IMG/VR virus record: IMGVR_UViG_3300037114_000274
Span: 1 to 23,751 of that record
From: a virus
DNA length: 23,751 nucleotides
Strand: one strand, 5' to 3'
Shown here: positions 1-7,004 of the stretch, one piece after another
Layout: the number at the start of each line of letters is the position of its first letter
How positions within the stretch are numbered: position 1 is the stretch's first letter
The notes under the pieces: model-generated
Database searches by the model: none
What the model was told of the DNA's origin: nothing
The model's input: only the letters and a program-made list of their open reading frames with translations
Translations under genes and position numbers: made by a program

Positions 1-66
1 CAAAGGGGGCGGACTGTAAATCCGCTGGCTATGCCTTCGTAGGTTCGAGTCCTACCTCTCCCACCA
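1..66 (+). tRNA. tRNA-Tyr (GTA), 5' end outside window
   Basis: The anticodon loop CTGTAAA with anticodon GTA (16-18) is flanked by complementary GGA/TCC stem bases. It is followed by a long variable arm, a T-arm with GGTTCGAGTCC, and an encoded CCA at 64-66. The long variable arm and GTA anticodon identify bacterial tRNA-Tyr. About 20 bases of the acceptor and D-arm lie before the window. The integrase gene that ends 57 bp downstream suggests the 3' end of this tRNA is the attachment site of an integrated element. Confidence 0.95.
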
Positions 67-105
67 CGCCGCCAGTAGGCTATTGAAAAGATTATCGAAA
101 CAGAA

Positions 106-127
106 GTGGGTCAATTAGGTGGGTCAA
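106..127. repeat. Direct repeat GTGGGTCAA x2 beside the attachment site
   Basis: The 9-mer GTGGGTCAA occurs at 106-114 and again at 119-127, with a 13-bp period, between the tRNA end and the integrase gene; the second copy overlaps the integrase stop codon. Short direct repeats at this position often act as integrase arm-binding sites. That role is inference only. Confidence 0.4.
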
Positions 128-1230
128 CGCGGTTCACTATCCGATCCGGTTGGCAGATTCATTCTTCGTTCGATCATGCGCGCGGCTTCGCCGGCAAGCT
201 TCTTCTTGTCGGCGCTTGCGGTGTAGATCGTCGCTTGCCTTTCGCTCGTCCAGTCGAACAGCGCCATCAACTGCCGATCGCTCGCGCCGGCATCGGCGCA
301 AATAGTCGCGCCAACCTTCCGTAGCCCATGCGCGGTGCATTCTTTTAGACCGGCTTCATCGCAGCGGTCGCGGAACCAGTTGCCGAAACCTTTGGCCGTG
401 AACGGCTTGCCGAATGATGTCACTAAAAACGTCTTTGAGCCGTGCGCGGTCGCCGCGATGCTGCGTGCTAATGGGGCGAGAATAGGTTTGTGCGATAGAT
501 CGTTACGCACATAGCTCGTCTTGCTTGGCACGAAACTAATGACGCCGTCGCTGACTTGTTGGGGGCCGAGCCGCACGGCATCGCCTCGCCGCACGCCGAG
601 ATAGAGCATCAAATCAAGCGCGAGGCGGGGCATGGTGCCGACTTTATGGCGCGCCTCGAACTGCCGCACCTCCTCGACGCTCCAACTGTGAAAGCCCTCG
701 CTCACAGATTTGATGTGGCGAAGCTCGCGCGCCGGGTTGACCTTGATCAATCCCTCTTCGACTGCCCAGCCGAACAAAGTGGAAAGATACTTGCGTCGGT
801 TATTGGCGGCACCCGGCAATCCTTTCTTGCGATCGCGTAGGGTCTTGATGTGCTTTGGCGCTAGGATAGTGAGCGGGCATCCCGCCATCGTTTCCCTAGC
901 GCCGGGACGAATAGGCTCGGCCATACAGGCGTCGAGGATGGCGCGTCGGGTGGCCCGTGAGTCGGGCACCAGCTTTCCGAACTCTTCCGATGCCAGATAG
1001 CGCGCCGTTAGCCAGCCGAAGGTGCCTATCGTGGTCTTGCCTGTGATCGGCGCAACCAAACCGGCAAAGGCGTTCAGCTCGGCCAGCGCCTCGGTATAGG
1101 CGGCAAGAAACTCGCTGGTACCCGGCGTTTGTCGAATGCGGATTTTGCGGCCGTGCCGGCGGACAAACACACGCTTGTTGCCGTGCCGATCATAATCTGA
1201 AAACAGATAGGGGAGATCGACGCGGCTCAA
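124..1230 (-). CDS. Tyrosine recombinase / phage-type integrase
   Basis: A site-specific recombinase that most likely integrates and excises the element at the adjacent tRNA-Tyr. The C-terminal catalytic domain shows the family residues: Arg in GVRRGD (about residue 214 from the chosen start), the HGLR box (His301, Arg304), Trp in the usual His/Trp position (FDW, about 327), and the nucleophile Tyr in TIYT (about 336). The N-terminal part is an Arg-rich, SAM-like core-binding region. The open frame begins at a TTG at 1260, but a TTG at 1230 is preferred: it overlaps the upstream stop codon as TTGA, has GAGGA 9 bases upstream, and gives the family-like start LSRVDLPYLF (368 aa). This implies translational coupling to the small gene upstream. 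Family assignment is firm; the exact start is less so. Confidence 0.92.
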   Translation of the reverse strand: MSRVDLPYLFSDYDRHGNKRVFVRRHGRKIRIRQTPGTSEFLAAYTEALAELNAFAGLVAPITGKTTIGTFGWLTARYLASEEFGKLVPDSRATRRAILDACMAEPIRPGARETMAGCPLTILAPKHIKTLRDRKKGLPGAANNRRKYLSTLFGWAVEEGLIKVNPARELRHIKSVSEGFHSWSVEEVRQFEARHKVGTMPRLALDLMLYLGVRRGDAVRLGPQQVSDGVISFVPSKTSYVRNDLSHKPILAPLARSIAATAHGSKTFLVTSFGKPFTAKGFGNWFRDRCDEAGLKECTAHGLRKVGATICADAGASDRQLMALFDWTSERQATIYTASADKKKLAGEAARMIERRMNLPTGSDSEPR

Positions 1231-1418
1231 GCTCTCGTGTCCTCGTAAGGGGACGAACAATCGCCAGCTTGAATCCTAAAAACCTTAGGGTCAACCGGGG
1301 TGTCGGACACCAGCACGGTGCCATCCGCCTTGATCGCCGTGACAAACAGCCCCGCCCTGCGCGCGCCGTTGATGGCGCGCGTGAGGCTCGCTTGGGTGAA
1401 GCCGACAGACCTTGTCAT
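1227..1418 (-). CDS. Small protein upstream of integrase (possible excisionase-like partner)
   Basis: A 63-aa protein with an N-terminal GFTQASLTRAINGARRAG segment that reads like a short helix-turn-helix, followed by a basic strand region and a TPVDPKVF tail. Small genes of this type are common directly upstream of integrases in Bradyrhizobium-like genomes; their role is not established, and a recombination directionality or regulatory role is my inference. Its stop codon TGA overlaps the proposed TTG start of the integrase, so the two form one operon. No ribosome binding site is visible, but a TATAAC box lies 6 bases before the ATG, so leaderless translation is possible. Confidence 0.65.
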   Translation of the reverse strand: MTRSVGFTQASLTRAINGARRAGLFVTAIKADGTVLVSDTPVDPKVFRIQAGDCSSPYEDTRA

Positions 1419-1424
1419 AGCTTA

Positions 1425-1430
1425 GTTATA
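1425..1430 (-). promoter_or_regulatory. Possible -10 box of the integrase operon
   Basis: On the minus strand CTTGC-TATAAC lies 6 bases before the ATG of the small gene, which would place transcription start at or next to the start codon. A similar CTTGC-TATAAA occurs on the minus strand near 2800. No convincing -35 box was found, so this is tentative. Confidence 0.3.
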
Positions 1431-1513
1431 GCAAGTATGGAGCGGCTTGAATCGCCTTGTAGTTTTAGTGACTTAGACAATTTTGACGGTTTTCCGTCCC
1501 AGGATGAGCGGAA

Positions 1514-1546
1514 ATGAAAAAGCCCGGCGCGATGGCCGGGCTTTCA
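1514..1546 (-). terminator. Rho-independent terminator, minus strand
   Basis: A perfect 10-bp stem (1519-1528 paired with 1535-1544) with a 6-base loop. On the minus strand it is followed by TTTTTCATTT. It lies downstream of the HUH gene and upstream of the integrase operon, so it would end transcription of the HUH gene. On the plus strand the U-tract is only three bases, so minus-strand function is more likely. A related but less perfect hairpin sits at 6474-6512. Confidence 0.75.
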
Positions 1547-1782
1547 ATGGCAAGTCATATGGATGGGCCGGTCTAGTGTTAAAATCTGACGCTGGGTACC
1601 CACGGCTTGAAATGCCGGTCGCTTTCGGAGAAGCGGACAAGTGCCAGCATCGACCTTGATTAGCTCAGTCACACATGACCCTGAGCGACTTCCGTCGTGA
1701 ATTCGATATTCTGCTATCAGCGAGTTGCATAGGCGAATCCTGCCCGCCGTTCGAACTCCATAGGGCTTAGATAACCGTCAAA

Positions 1783-2667
1783 TCAGCGCACGTGCCAGAC
1801 CAATTTCACTGCCTCGGCGTGCATTAAAGCCGCTCTTCGCTGCAAGTCCTCACTAGCTGTGAGAGCCTTTCCCTCAAATCCATGCACATAACGCCTATCC
1901 GATTCCACACCGTATCGGCGCAAGAACTTTAGCCCAGGCTTATTCAAGTTTTTCAAGGAGTAGCCCATCCAGCCGATATCCGGGGCGCTTGTGAATTTAA
2001 CCGGGACCTTATCGTCATCATATTCAGGAACCCAATTCCCGCCGGCGCGCTTAAGGGCGGCGCGGAACTTCTCAACATCGCGTTCGCTCACACTTGGCCC
2101 CATAGAAATCTCACCGTGAATGTGGAGCCGGGCGCGGCGGCTCATGCGGCGGCTTTCTTCGAGGACGAATACGAATGGCACCGCGCCGGCCCTACAGAGG
2201 TCACGCAGAGGCCGTAGCTGCCTAACGACCCTTCGGTGCAGCCAAGCGAGGCCATGCTTCCCTAGAGCACGCACGTGCTTTTCTACGTCCATGCTCAGCA
2301 TCAACGTGAAGGCTTTTACGCTCGGCTCGCTTGCCAATGCTTCATGAAGAAATAAGCCCTTAATAGCCGTGCCTGTGTCTCGCCATGCCTTTAGTGCTTT
2401 TCTAGGTAACTCATGGTGTGTGCTAGGGAGAGAGATTGGTTTGAGGTGTTTAATGTCTAATCCTACAAGGGGTGGTACACGCCGCTTTCGCGGCCCAAAG
2501 TAGCCAATCTTCATCAAATCATTGACGAAATCGCCGTCCGCGATGAGCGATTTGCGAGGTTTTTGTTTTCCGATTTTGTCATTGCGTTCCGCTTTTGTCA
2601 TTGCGTTCCGTTTTTTCATGCCGATACGCTTTTGTTCGTCGCGTTCGGCGGGAAAAACCTGTTTCAC
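1783..2667 (-). CDS. Probable HUH endonuclease (rolling-circle Rep / REP_ORF2-G2P-like)
   Basis: A 294-aa protein with the marks of an HUH nuclease. After a hydrophobic strand (VPFVFVLEES, 163-172) comes RLHIHGEI, giving His182-x-His184 with Glu186, a candidate metal-binding motif. A later GYSLKN (235-240) gives Tyr236 and Lys239 in a YxxK arrangement typical of the nicking tyrosine. The N-terminal 60 residues are highly basic. The GTG start at 2667 is supported by AGAGGG 5 bases upstream; Met17 and Met23 are alternatives. Such proteins nick one DNA strand to start rolling-circle replication or transfer. Next to an integrase, this suggests a replicating or mobilisable stage of the element. 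The assignment rests on motifs only; no partner genes for conjugation are seen. Confidence 0.6.
   Translation of the reverse strand: MKQVFPAERDEQKRIGMKKRNAMTKAERNDKIGKQKPRKSLIADGDFVNDLMKIGYFGPRKRRVPPLVGLDIKHLKPISLPSTHHELPRKALKAWRDTGTAIKGLFLHEALASEPSVKAFTLMLSMDVEKHVRALGKHGLAWLHRRVVRQLRPLRDLCRAGAVPFVFVLEESRRMSRRARLHIHGEISMGPSVSERDVEKFRAALKRAGGNWVPEYDDDKVPVKFTSAPDIGWMGYSLKNLNKPGLKFLRRYGVESDRRYVHGFEGKALTASEDLQRRAALMHAEAVKLVWHVR
2574..2610. repeat. Short tandem repeat, 18-bp unit x2
   Basis: The unit TTTTGTCATTGCGTTCCG occurs at 2574-2591 and 2593-2610, separated by one base, inside the basic N-terminal part of the HUH gene (encoding overlapping MTK/NAM and RND-like repeats). Because the period is 19 bp, an expansion or contraction would shift the reading frame upstream of Met17 and Met23. 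Confidence 0.7.
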
Positions 2668-3199
2668 AAAGCCCTCTGCGTTGCGATCATGCAGTTGAGC
2701 TAATTGGCCTGTTCAGTCATTTTCCTCGTCATTGACGTAAATCAGCGTTCCGCTGCGGCTGAATGCCGTCGCGGACTGAAATTTGTCAGAATTTCCGCTG
2801 TTCTCATTTATAGCAAGATCCTGCACGCACCGCGCGCCTAATTCAGGTCGGATCGCGGATCTCCGATTGCCGAGCGGTAGTCACCGAGCAATGCGTTGTG
2901 GCACTTCGGGATGCCTCTGGTTGACCCAGGGAAGCGCGTACGTGAGTCTAAAGGTGTTGTCCGCGGTTACCCTAGCGCGGGCGTCACACAATTTTGCGAA
3001 GAGGCTCCGTTCACACGGTTTCCATCATAGCCGGACCAGGAAGGCGGCGCAGATCGCTTGGTGCTGTCCTGAGTGCATTCCAAGCATAATCTGTCCAGAC
3101 GGTTAACCGCCTGGGCCCAATTCGGAGGTTAAATGCCGATCGTAGAAACTTTGTTACTGGTCGAGGGGCTCAATCTCTAGAATACGGCACAACTCAAAT
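2668..3199. other. Intergenic region with dispersed repeat and gene debris
   Basis: There is no convincing complete gene here. On the minus strand, a reading frame ending with TGA at 2713-2715 (C-terminus SGTLIYVNDEEND) looks protein-like for about 50 codons but has no good start, so it may be a truncated gene or a short leader ORF. Two mini-ORFs (ending AAT-TAG near 2700, and an 8-codon one whose TGA overlaps the GTG of the HUH gene) follow it. The right half contains a dispersed repeat at 2908-2970. Confidence 0.5.
2908..2970 (+). repeat. Dispersed repeat, copy A
   Basis: This resembles 13133-13190: both contain GGATGCCTC, then CAGGGAAG, then GTACGTGAG, and finally TTGTCCGC at matching spacings, with one 1-base gap. 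About two thirds of the bases match by eye. No reading frame is obviously conserved. Its origin is unknown. Confidence 0.6.
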
Positions 3200-3778
3200 T
3201 CAATCGCGTAAAGCAACGAGAACACGTCTGACCGATAAAAATCGCTTTTGAAGAACTTGGATAGATGAAGGCCATTGGTAGCTTTCTTCCGGTTGAATTT
3301 GCGAGAATGTTTCCGCCAAATCCATCCTAATTTTCTTACGCAGTTTACTTATATACGCTTGCGTCATGGGCGGCCCAATGGCCTCTGAATATCCCATCGT
3401 CGCATGCCCTTGACAGTCCCCTCTCTCGACTCTGTCAACTATACAAACTGAACGCACCTTTTGTTTGACTCCTTGTTGCTCAAATTCCACGCGCATATCT
3501 CTGATTTTGGAAACAATGACGCTAGCAACGCCAGCTAGGCGTCGGTTATTTACAATCTTTCTTCGAAAGGTGGCGCGCGCGACATAAGAAAGACGTGCAA
3601 TGGACTCTGAGGTAGAGTTCAGATTCTTACTAAATGAATCTGCGGTTAATGTGTTTTTCCTGCGGTCCTGATTTTCGAAGACCGCAAACAGTACCGTTTC
3701 GTCATTCTGAACGGGACCAAATCCACACCATTTGCCGCGATAGTGTTTTGTTGTTTGTTCTTCGACGCACTCAGGCAT
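3200..3778 (-). CDS. Uncharacterised protein, third gene of an unknown three-gene operon
   Basis: A 192-aa soluble protein without signal peptide or membrane segment. Near the N-terminus it has a WCGFGPVQNDETV motif, followed by a segment ending FSKNLNSTSESIARLSYV; the GFGPV..DE pattern recurs in small uncharacterised bacterial proteins, but I cannot name the family. The C-terminal half is basic (KLRKKIRMDLAE). The ATG is 10 bases after the stop of the preceding gene, without a clear ribosome binding site, so translation is probably coupled. Together with the two genes upstream it forms the AT-richer block 3200-5432, which stands out from the GC-rich neighbours and suggests acquisition as a unit. 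The function is unknown. Confidence 0.75.
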   Translation of the reverse strand: MPECVEEQTTKHYRGKWCGFGPVQNDETVLFAVFENQDRRKNTLTADSFSKNLNSTSESIARLSYVARATFRRKIVNNRRLAGVASVIVSKIRDMRVEFEQQGVKQKVRSVCIVDRVERGDCQGHATMGYSEAIGPPMTQAYISKLRKKIRMDLAETFSQIQPEESYQWPSSIQVLQKRFLSVRRVLVALRD

Positions 3779-3788
3779 TTGTAATGGT

Positions 3789-4697
3789 CTATTGGACAGT
3801 TACCGATTCAAGTGCATCATAAAATTCCTTCGGCAGATGATCGTCAATCTGAGATTCAATGCCATTCTCTGCATAATATTGACCTGGGCGCCTAAATGCG
3901 ATCGACGCAAAACCATCACCCGCAAAAATTAGTGCCACACCCCTGTCGCCCCTCTGCCATTGCAGTCCCAAAATTCCATCTTCAGAAAGCGTTATGAGAT
4001 GGACACCCCCCAGATTGTTCTTTCGAACAAGCGTGATTGCATCGCGCATTCCGGCGTTGGCTACTGTAACATTCTCAGGATCAATGACGGAGCTGGCGCG
4101 TTTTGTAACGATCTCATCTATCAGTTGACGGCTTGCGTCGACGAATATTGAGTTCGCACCAGATTGTGCAATAATGCTCGTTCCATTAAAACCTAGATCC
4201 TCAATAGAAATTTGTCCAAGTTGACTCCTAAGATTATTAGTTGGAAAAAAGACAGCGCGATCTGTTGGCGTAATCATTACCCCTGGTAAGCTTAGCAACA
4301 TTACTGAGCCCGCAATTCCAGCGATAATATTGTTATTGGGATCGAAGATCGATTGGTTTTCTGTTTGTCGATGAACTTTCCTCATCGCCACTGCGGTGTT
4401 TGCCCGATCTGTGCCGCCGATCAAAATTGTATTTGGTGCGAGGGGGTTCCTTGATTGCGTCCCTGATGTCAACAAAACCGTCGGTGGAAATTCGATCCCA
4501 CCTGTATGAGACAACACGAAGCCTTGCGGGACCAGAACACCCGTGGATAAAAATTCTGTTGTCCCTATGCTAGCGGTCGAGGACAAATTGCTAGAGACGC
4601 TGAGTATGTCGTTAGAATAAAATTTAGACCCTTCGATCGCGACGGGGCTGACTGTAGTCGCCGATACTGGAAAAGCCAACGATCCGCTGATTGCCAT
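3789..4697 (-). CDS. Uncharacterised protein, second gene of the three-gene operon
   Basis: A 302-aa protein. The first 100 residues are rich in Ser, Thr and beta-forming residues; a hydrophobic stretch (IIAGIAGSVMLLSLPGVMI, about 123-141) could be a membrane segment or buried helix. The C-terminal third contains LSEDGILGLQW and GVALIFAGDGFASIAF, which look like a compact beta domain with repeated strand-turn-strand elements. The ATG start at 4697 has TTAGGA eight bases upstream, and this ribosome binding site includes the TAG stop codon of the preceding gene, so the two are translationally coupled. I do not recognise the family. The hydrophobic stretch leaves open whether the product is membrane-attached. 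Confidence 0.75.
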   Translation of the reverse strand: MAISGSLAFPVSATTVSPVAIEGSKFYSNDILSVSSNLSSTASIGTTEFLSTGVLVPQGFVLSHTGGIEFPPTVLLTSGTQSRNPLAPNTILIGGTDRANTAVAMRKVHRQTENQSIFDPNNNIIAGIAGSVMLLSLPGVMITPTDRAVFFPTNNLRSQLGQISIEDLGFNGTSIIAQSGANSIFVDASRQLIDEIVTKRASSVIDPENVTVANAGMRDAITLVRKNNLGGVHLITLSEDGILGLQWQRGDRGVALIFAGDGFASIAFRRPGQYYAENGIESQIDDHLPKEFYDALESVTVQ

Positions 4698-4706
4698 GGC
4701 GATATC

Positions 4707-5432
4707 CTAAGCGAGCGCAGCAAATGTGTTATTATTACAAAGTCTTTCGACCTCATCACCAATTTCTTGAAACATTACATCTTGTTCCGCGGGAGTAAAT
4801 TGGCGTGGGGTTACAGGAGAAGCCGAACTCACGTCTACCGTCAGCGTTGCAACGTTTGCCGAACCGATTTGGGGGGTCCCCGCGACAATATTGACCAAAC
4901 TGAAGCTGTCGCTTTGCCACTTCATTATTCGAAACATATCAATGCCCGCAATCGACTGAAATTGTCTTTTGCGATTGATTTGAAAAATCAGCTCTCTACC
5001 GTCCTGAAACGGCAAAGTAATATTTAGTATTGGCAAAATCAGCCCCGCCGCAGCCTCAGGACTTGGCTGCTCCTCTGAGGTGTTCACTACCATAGCAATA
5101 CGATCGACACTGCCAATCGTCGCGCTTCCTTTCGGAAGGTTGGCTCGAAAACGATTCATTGCTGAATCAAAATCAGAAAAGAGTGGAAATACATTCGGCG
5201 ACGCAGGCAATGGGTTATGAAAAAAATCCACACGACCGCCTTGGATCTGCACGCGATAAATGCCGTGAGCATCCTGACCTTGAGCTAAGGAAAGACCCCC
5301 GGTTGGGTTGGATTGAATAGCTGTGGGAGCCGTGCCGACCACAGCAGAGTAAATGCTGTTCGCCGTTGATTGAGGAGAAATTGCAGCCGCGTACCATACA
5401 GCCTGTAAGGACTGTAAACCCCAACGAGGCAT
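4707..5432 (-). CDS. Uncharacterised protein, first gene of the three-gene operon (TIGR04255-like?)
   Basis: A 241-aa protein. The open frame begins at an ATG at 5438, but that codon abuts the ribosome binding site AAGGA; the ATG at 5432 has ideal spacing (7 bases) and gives the start MPRWGLQSLQ. The middle contains an alternating IYRVQIQGGRVDFF strand region and the C-terminus a VATLTVDVSS strand, then FTPAEQDVMFQEIGDEVERL. This overall pattern (late beta strand with Asp, then a helix ending in a short F-rich tail) is reminiscent of TIGR04255-type proteins, which are scattered among bacteria and of unknown function; this is a weak match. It is the promoter-proximal gene of the operon. The upstream 290 bp (5433-5723) contain no gene I can support. 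Confidence 0.75.
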   Translation of the reverse strand: MPRWGLQSLQAVWYAAAISPQSTANSIYSAVVGTAPTAIQSNPTGGLSLAQGQDAHGIYRVQIQGGRVDFFHNPLPASPNVFPLFSDFDSAMNRFRANLPKGSATIGSVDRIAMVVNTSEEQPSPEAAAGLILPILNITLPFQDGRELIFQINRKRQFQSIAGIDMFRIMKWQSDSFSLVNIVAGTPQIGSANVATLTVDVSSASPVTPRQFTPAEQDVMFQEIGDEVERLCNNNTFAALA

Positions 5433-5723
5433 AATCATTTCCTTCGTGTCAGTGGCAGGTAACTCTCGCCACAGCGAATAAATGTACTAAATCTTAAAAA
5501 AGGAGTCTCCCCGTTAGCCGGGCTAGGCATTTGACAGTAAAAGGCCCGTGTTTCAAGCATATTTCGAAGGCGGCCCCTCCGACCTACATCTGGCCAAGGC
5601 GGAGGCCCAGTCTGCAGCGGCCCTTATGCAAGGGCTGGCGGCACTTCAAACAGCTGCTCGACCGGCCGCTAATAATTCAGCCAGATGCATCTCAACGGGC
5701 CCTTACTCTAACGGCACCATGAT

Positions 5724-6002
5724 TTAACCAAGCTCGATTGCTGCAATGAATTCAGCGTTCGGATAAATCTGCGTAGCGGCCTCCGGCGCTTCAAAGTGCG
5801 ACAGCTTTTTGAAACCGACAACATGCTTTTCTATCCTCGCGCCGCTGTAACCGTGAGACAACCTGGCAGCGCGACCGATACGACACGTGCGCTCGTTCCA
5901 GCGGCTGCCATAAGCGCGATATTCGGTTGTCTTTGTTCCTGCCTCAAACATGCGGAACCACCGAGTTCGCAGCGGAATGAACAGTGGCTTCTCTGGGGTC
6001 AT
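5724..6002 (-). CDS. ASCH/PUA-like small protein (phage type)
   Basis: A 92-aa protein with the pattern PLFIPLRTRWFRMFEAGTK followed by TEYRAYGSRWN and later HVVGFKKL. This matches small ASCH-superfamily proteins found in phages and islands, in which a K-x-x-E-x-R segment (here TKTTEYR) lies in the predicted RNA-binding or nuclease groove. ASCH domains are PUA-like folds; some are RNases or act in RNA modification, but the role of this one is unknown. The gene starts 7 bases after the stop of the HEPN-like gene, so they are probably one transcript. Length is typical for stand-alone ASCH proteins. Confidence 0.7.
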   Translation of the reverse strand: MTPEKPLFIPLRTRWFRMFEAGTKTTEYRAYGSRWNERTCRIGRAARLSHGYSGARIEKHVVGFKKLSHFEAPEAATQIYPNAEFIAAIELG

Positions 6003-6009
6003 GAATTCC

Positions 6010-6420
6010 TCATTCTGAAGAGACGGCAGTGACCGGCTCGGTCGCGAGGATCGCCGCCTTGTAATCCAGCTCTTTGCTCTCGATCAGCAATCCTTCGATA
6101 GTGAATTCGCCGTGCGCCAATTTATTTCGAAAGCTATTGTATTGGTCGGCACGACCTAGCGCTTTCTCGATGAATTTTTGTTCGTCAGATTCTAATTGGT
6201 TGGATTTGAGCGCGGCGCGGATCAAGTTTGTTCGCGCTTTGAAGCTAGTTGGAGCAAAATATAAAGGCTGCGCTTGCCTCATATCGAGCAACGTAATGTG
6301 TTCAAACCATGCGTAAAAGCCTTTTTCGAGTTTGGCCCATGCGGCCATTGCTCTGCCGAATAGAAGAAAGGCTTTGTCGCGTTCTGAGGGCGCGTCAGAT
6401 TTTCGTCGTGCATCAGGCAT
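6010..6420 (-). CDS. HEPN-like small protein with RNxxAH motif
   Basis: A 136-aa, mostly helical protein. The open frame extends upstream to 6888, but that part overlaps a small gene (6528-6683) and a terminator hairpin and has non-protein-like composition, so the ATG at 6420 (MPDARRKSDAP) is chosen; no clear ribosome binding site is visible. A long helix (FGRAMAAWAKLEKGFYAWFEH) is followed by YNSFRNKLAHGEF, about 103-115, which contains R-N-K-L-A-H, an exact R-x4-H motif. That motif is the catalytic signature of HEPN ribonucleases, found in toxins and abortive infection proteins. The paired downstream ASCH-like gene is in keeping with a small RNA-targeting cassette. HEPN assignment is by motif only. 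Confidence 0.6.
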   Translation of the reverse strand: MPDARRKSDAPSERDKAFLLFGRAMAAWAKLEKGFYAWFEHITLLDMRQAQPLYFAPTSFKARTNLIRAALKSNQLESDEQKFIEKALGRADQYNSFRNKLAHGEFTIEGLLIESKELDYKAAILATEPVTAVSSE

Positions 6421-6473
6421 TTTGTACGCAACCGCGTTGGACCTGATAATAGGCGCGTTCAAGGGGGTTGGAA

Positions 6474-6512
6474 ATGAAAAAGCCCGGCGCAACTGGTCGG
6501 GTCTTGAAGTTC
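6474..6512 (-). terminator. Rho-independent terminator, minus strand
   Basis: On the minus strand AAGACCCGACC, a 6-base loop, and GCCGGGCTT form a stem with a bulge and a mismatch, followed by TTTTTCATTT. It lies 16 bp downstream of the small membrane-protein gene that ends at 6528. About 20 bases on the T-run side are identical to the terminator at 1514-1546, so the two are related. Confidence 0.65.
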
Positions 6513-6527
6513 GCTGCCTTGCGTCAC

Positions 6528-6683
6528 TCAGAACTTCAACAATCCGATCATCAAGCGCACCACGAGGTCCACCCAAGCCAAACCGATCAAGAACAAGATC
6601 GCGCCGATGACACCGCTGGTCTTGGCGCGCAACCGAGCGACCGTCGCGACGCCGACCTTGTTTTGCCGCGTTCGCGCCCCCAT
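6528..6683 (-). CDS. Small membrane protein, 51 aa
   Basis: A short gene, ATG at 6683 to TGA at 6528. The product has a basic N-terminus (MGARTRQNKV, then RLRAK) and one or two hydrophobic segments: GVIGAILFLIGLAW (about 24-37) and VVRLMIGLLKF (41-51). The positive-inside rule places the N-terminus in the cytoplasm. It is followed by a terminator, which supports it being a real transcription unit. No strong ribosome binding site is visible before the ATG. Function is unknown; tiny basic membrane proteins of this kind are seen in prophages and islands. Confidence 0.55.
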   Translation of the reverse strand: MGARTRQNKVGVATVARLRAKTSGVIGAILFLIGLAWVDLVVRLMIGLLKF

Positions 6684-6714
6684 TTATTGAAACGGCACGG
6701 CTAGGTATCTGGAA

Positions 6715-6963
6715 ATGGAAAACCCAGTTCGCATTTTTAGACGATGGGCAGGCTGTGTCTGCCTCGCCGCCGTTTGCATTTGCACCGTGGTCAGCGAACA
6801 AAATGACGCCTGCTTGGACCCGCGACCGGGCGGTTATTGGTGTCCGCTGGGTGCGCAGCCGCCCGTGGATGCTCCATCGGGCGATCATGGCCCAGGGTCG
6901 GGCGGCGGCTATACCCTGACACAGTCAGTAGGGGCGACAGGTCCGGTAGGACCGCAGCGATAG
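6715..6963 (+). CDS. Doubtful ORF, possible small exported protein
   Basis: An 82-aa frame starting MENPVRIFRRW followed by a hydrophobic, Cys-rich stretch AGCVCLAAVCICTVVS that could be a signal sequence or lipoprotein-like region, then a Gly/Pro-rich tail. There is no good ribosome binding site and overlapping frames on the other strand are also open, so this may be noise. Confidence 0.25.
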   Translation: MENPVRIFRRWAGCVCLAAVCICTVVSEQNDACLDPRPGGYWCPLGAQPPVDAPSGDHGPGSGGGYTLTQSVGATGPVGPQR

Positions 6964-7004
6964 CAGTGCTGGTAAAGGTATCGGATTCGCGTGACGCCGC
7001 CGCC

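Noticed and set aside
1740-1765. Second copy of the tRNA-Tyr end (GTTCGAACTCC)
   Set aside because: Only a short T-loop-like match; the flanking bases and CCA end do not match, so it is not an attachment site.
2783-3106. Plus-strand 107-codon frame
   Set aside because: Cys/Arg/Ser-rich sequence without ribosome binding site or domain pattern; it overlaps the dispersed repeat and is probably a chance frame.
5490-5530. Terminator between the ASCH gene and the three-gene operon
   Set aside because: GGAGTCTCC next to an A/T run looks suggestive on the minus strand, but the palindrome leaves a loop too small for a stable hairpin.
6421-6888. N-terminal extension of the HEPN-like gene up to 6888
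   Set aside because: The extension crosses a terminator hairpin and overlaps the 6528-6683 gene; its Arg-rich, low-complexity sequence looks like a shadow frame, and the ATG at 6420 gives a compact helical protein.
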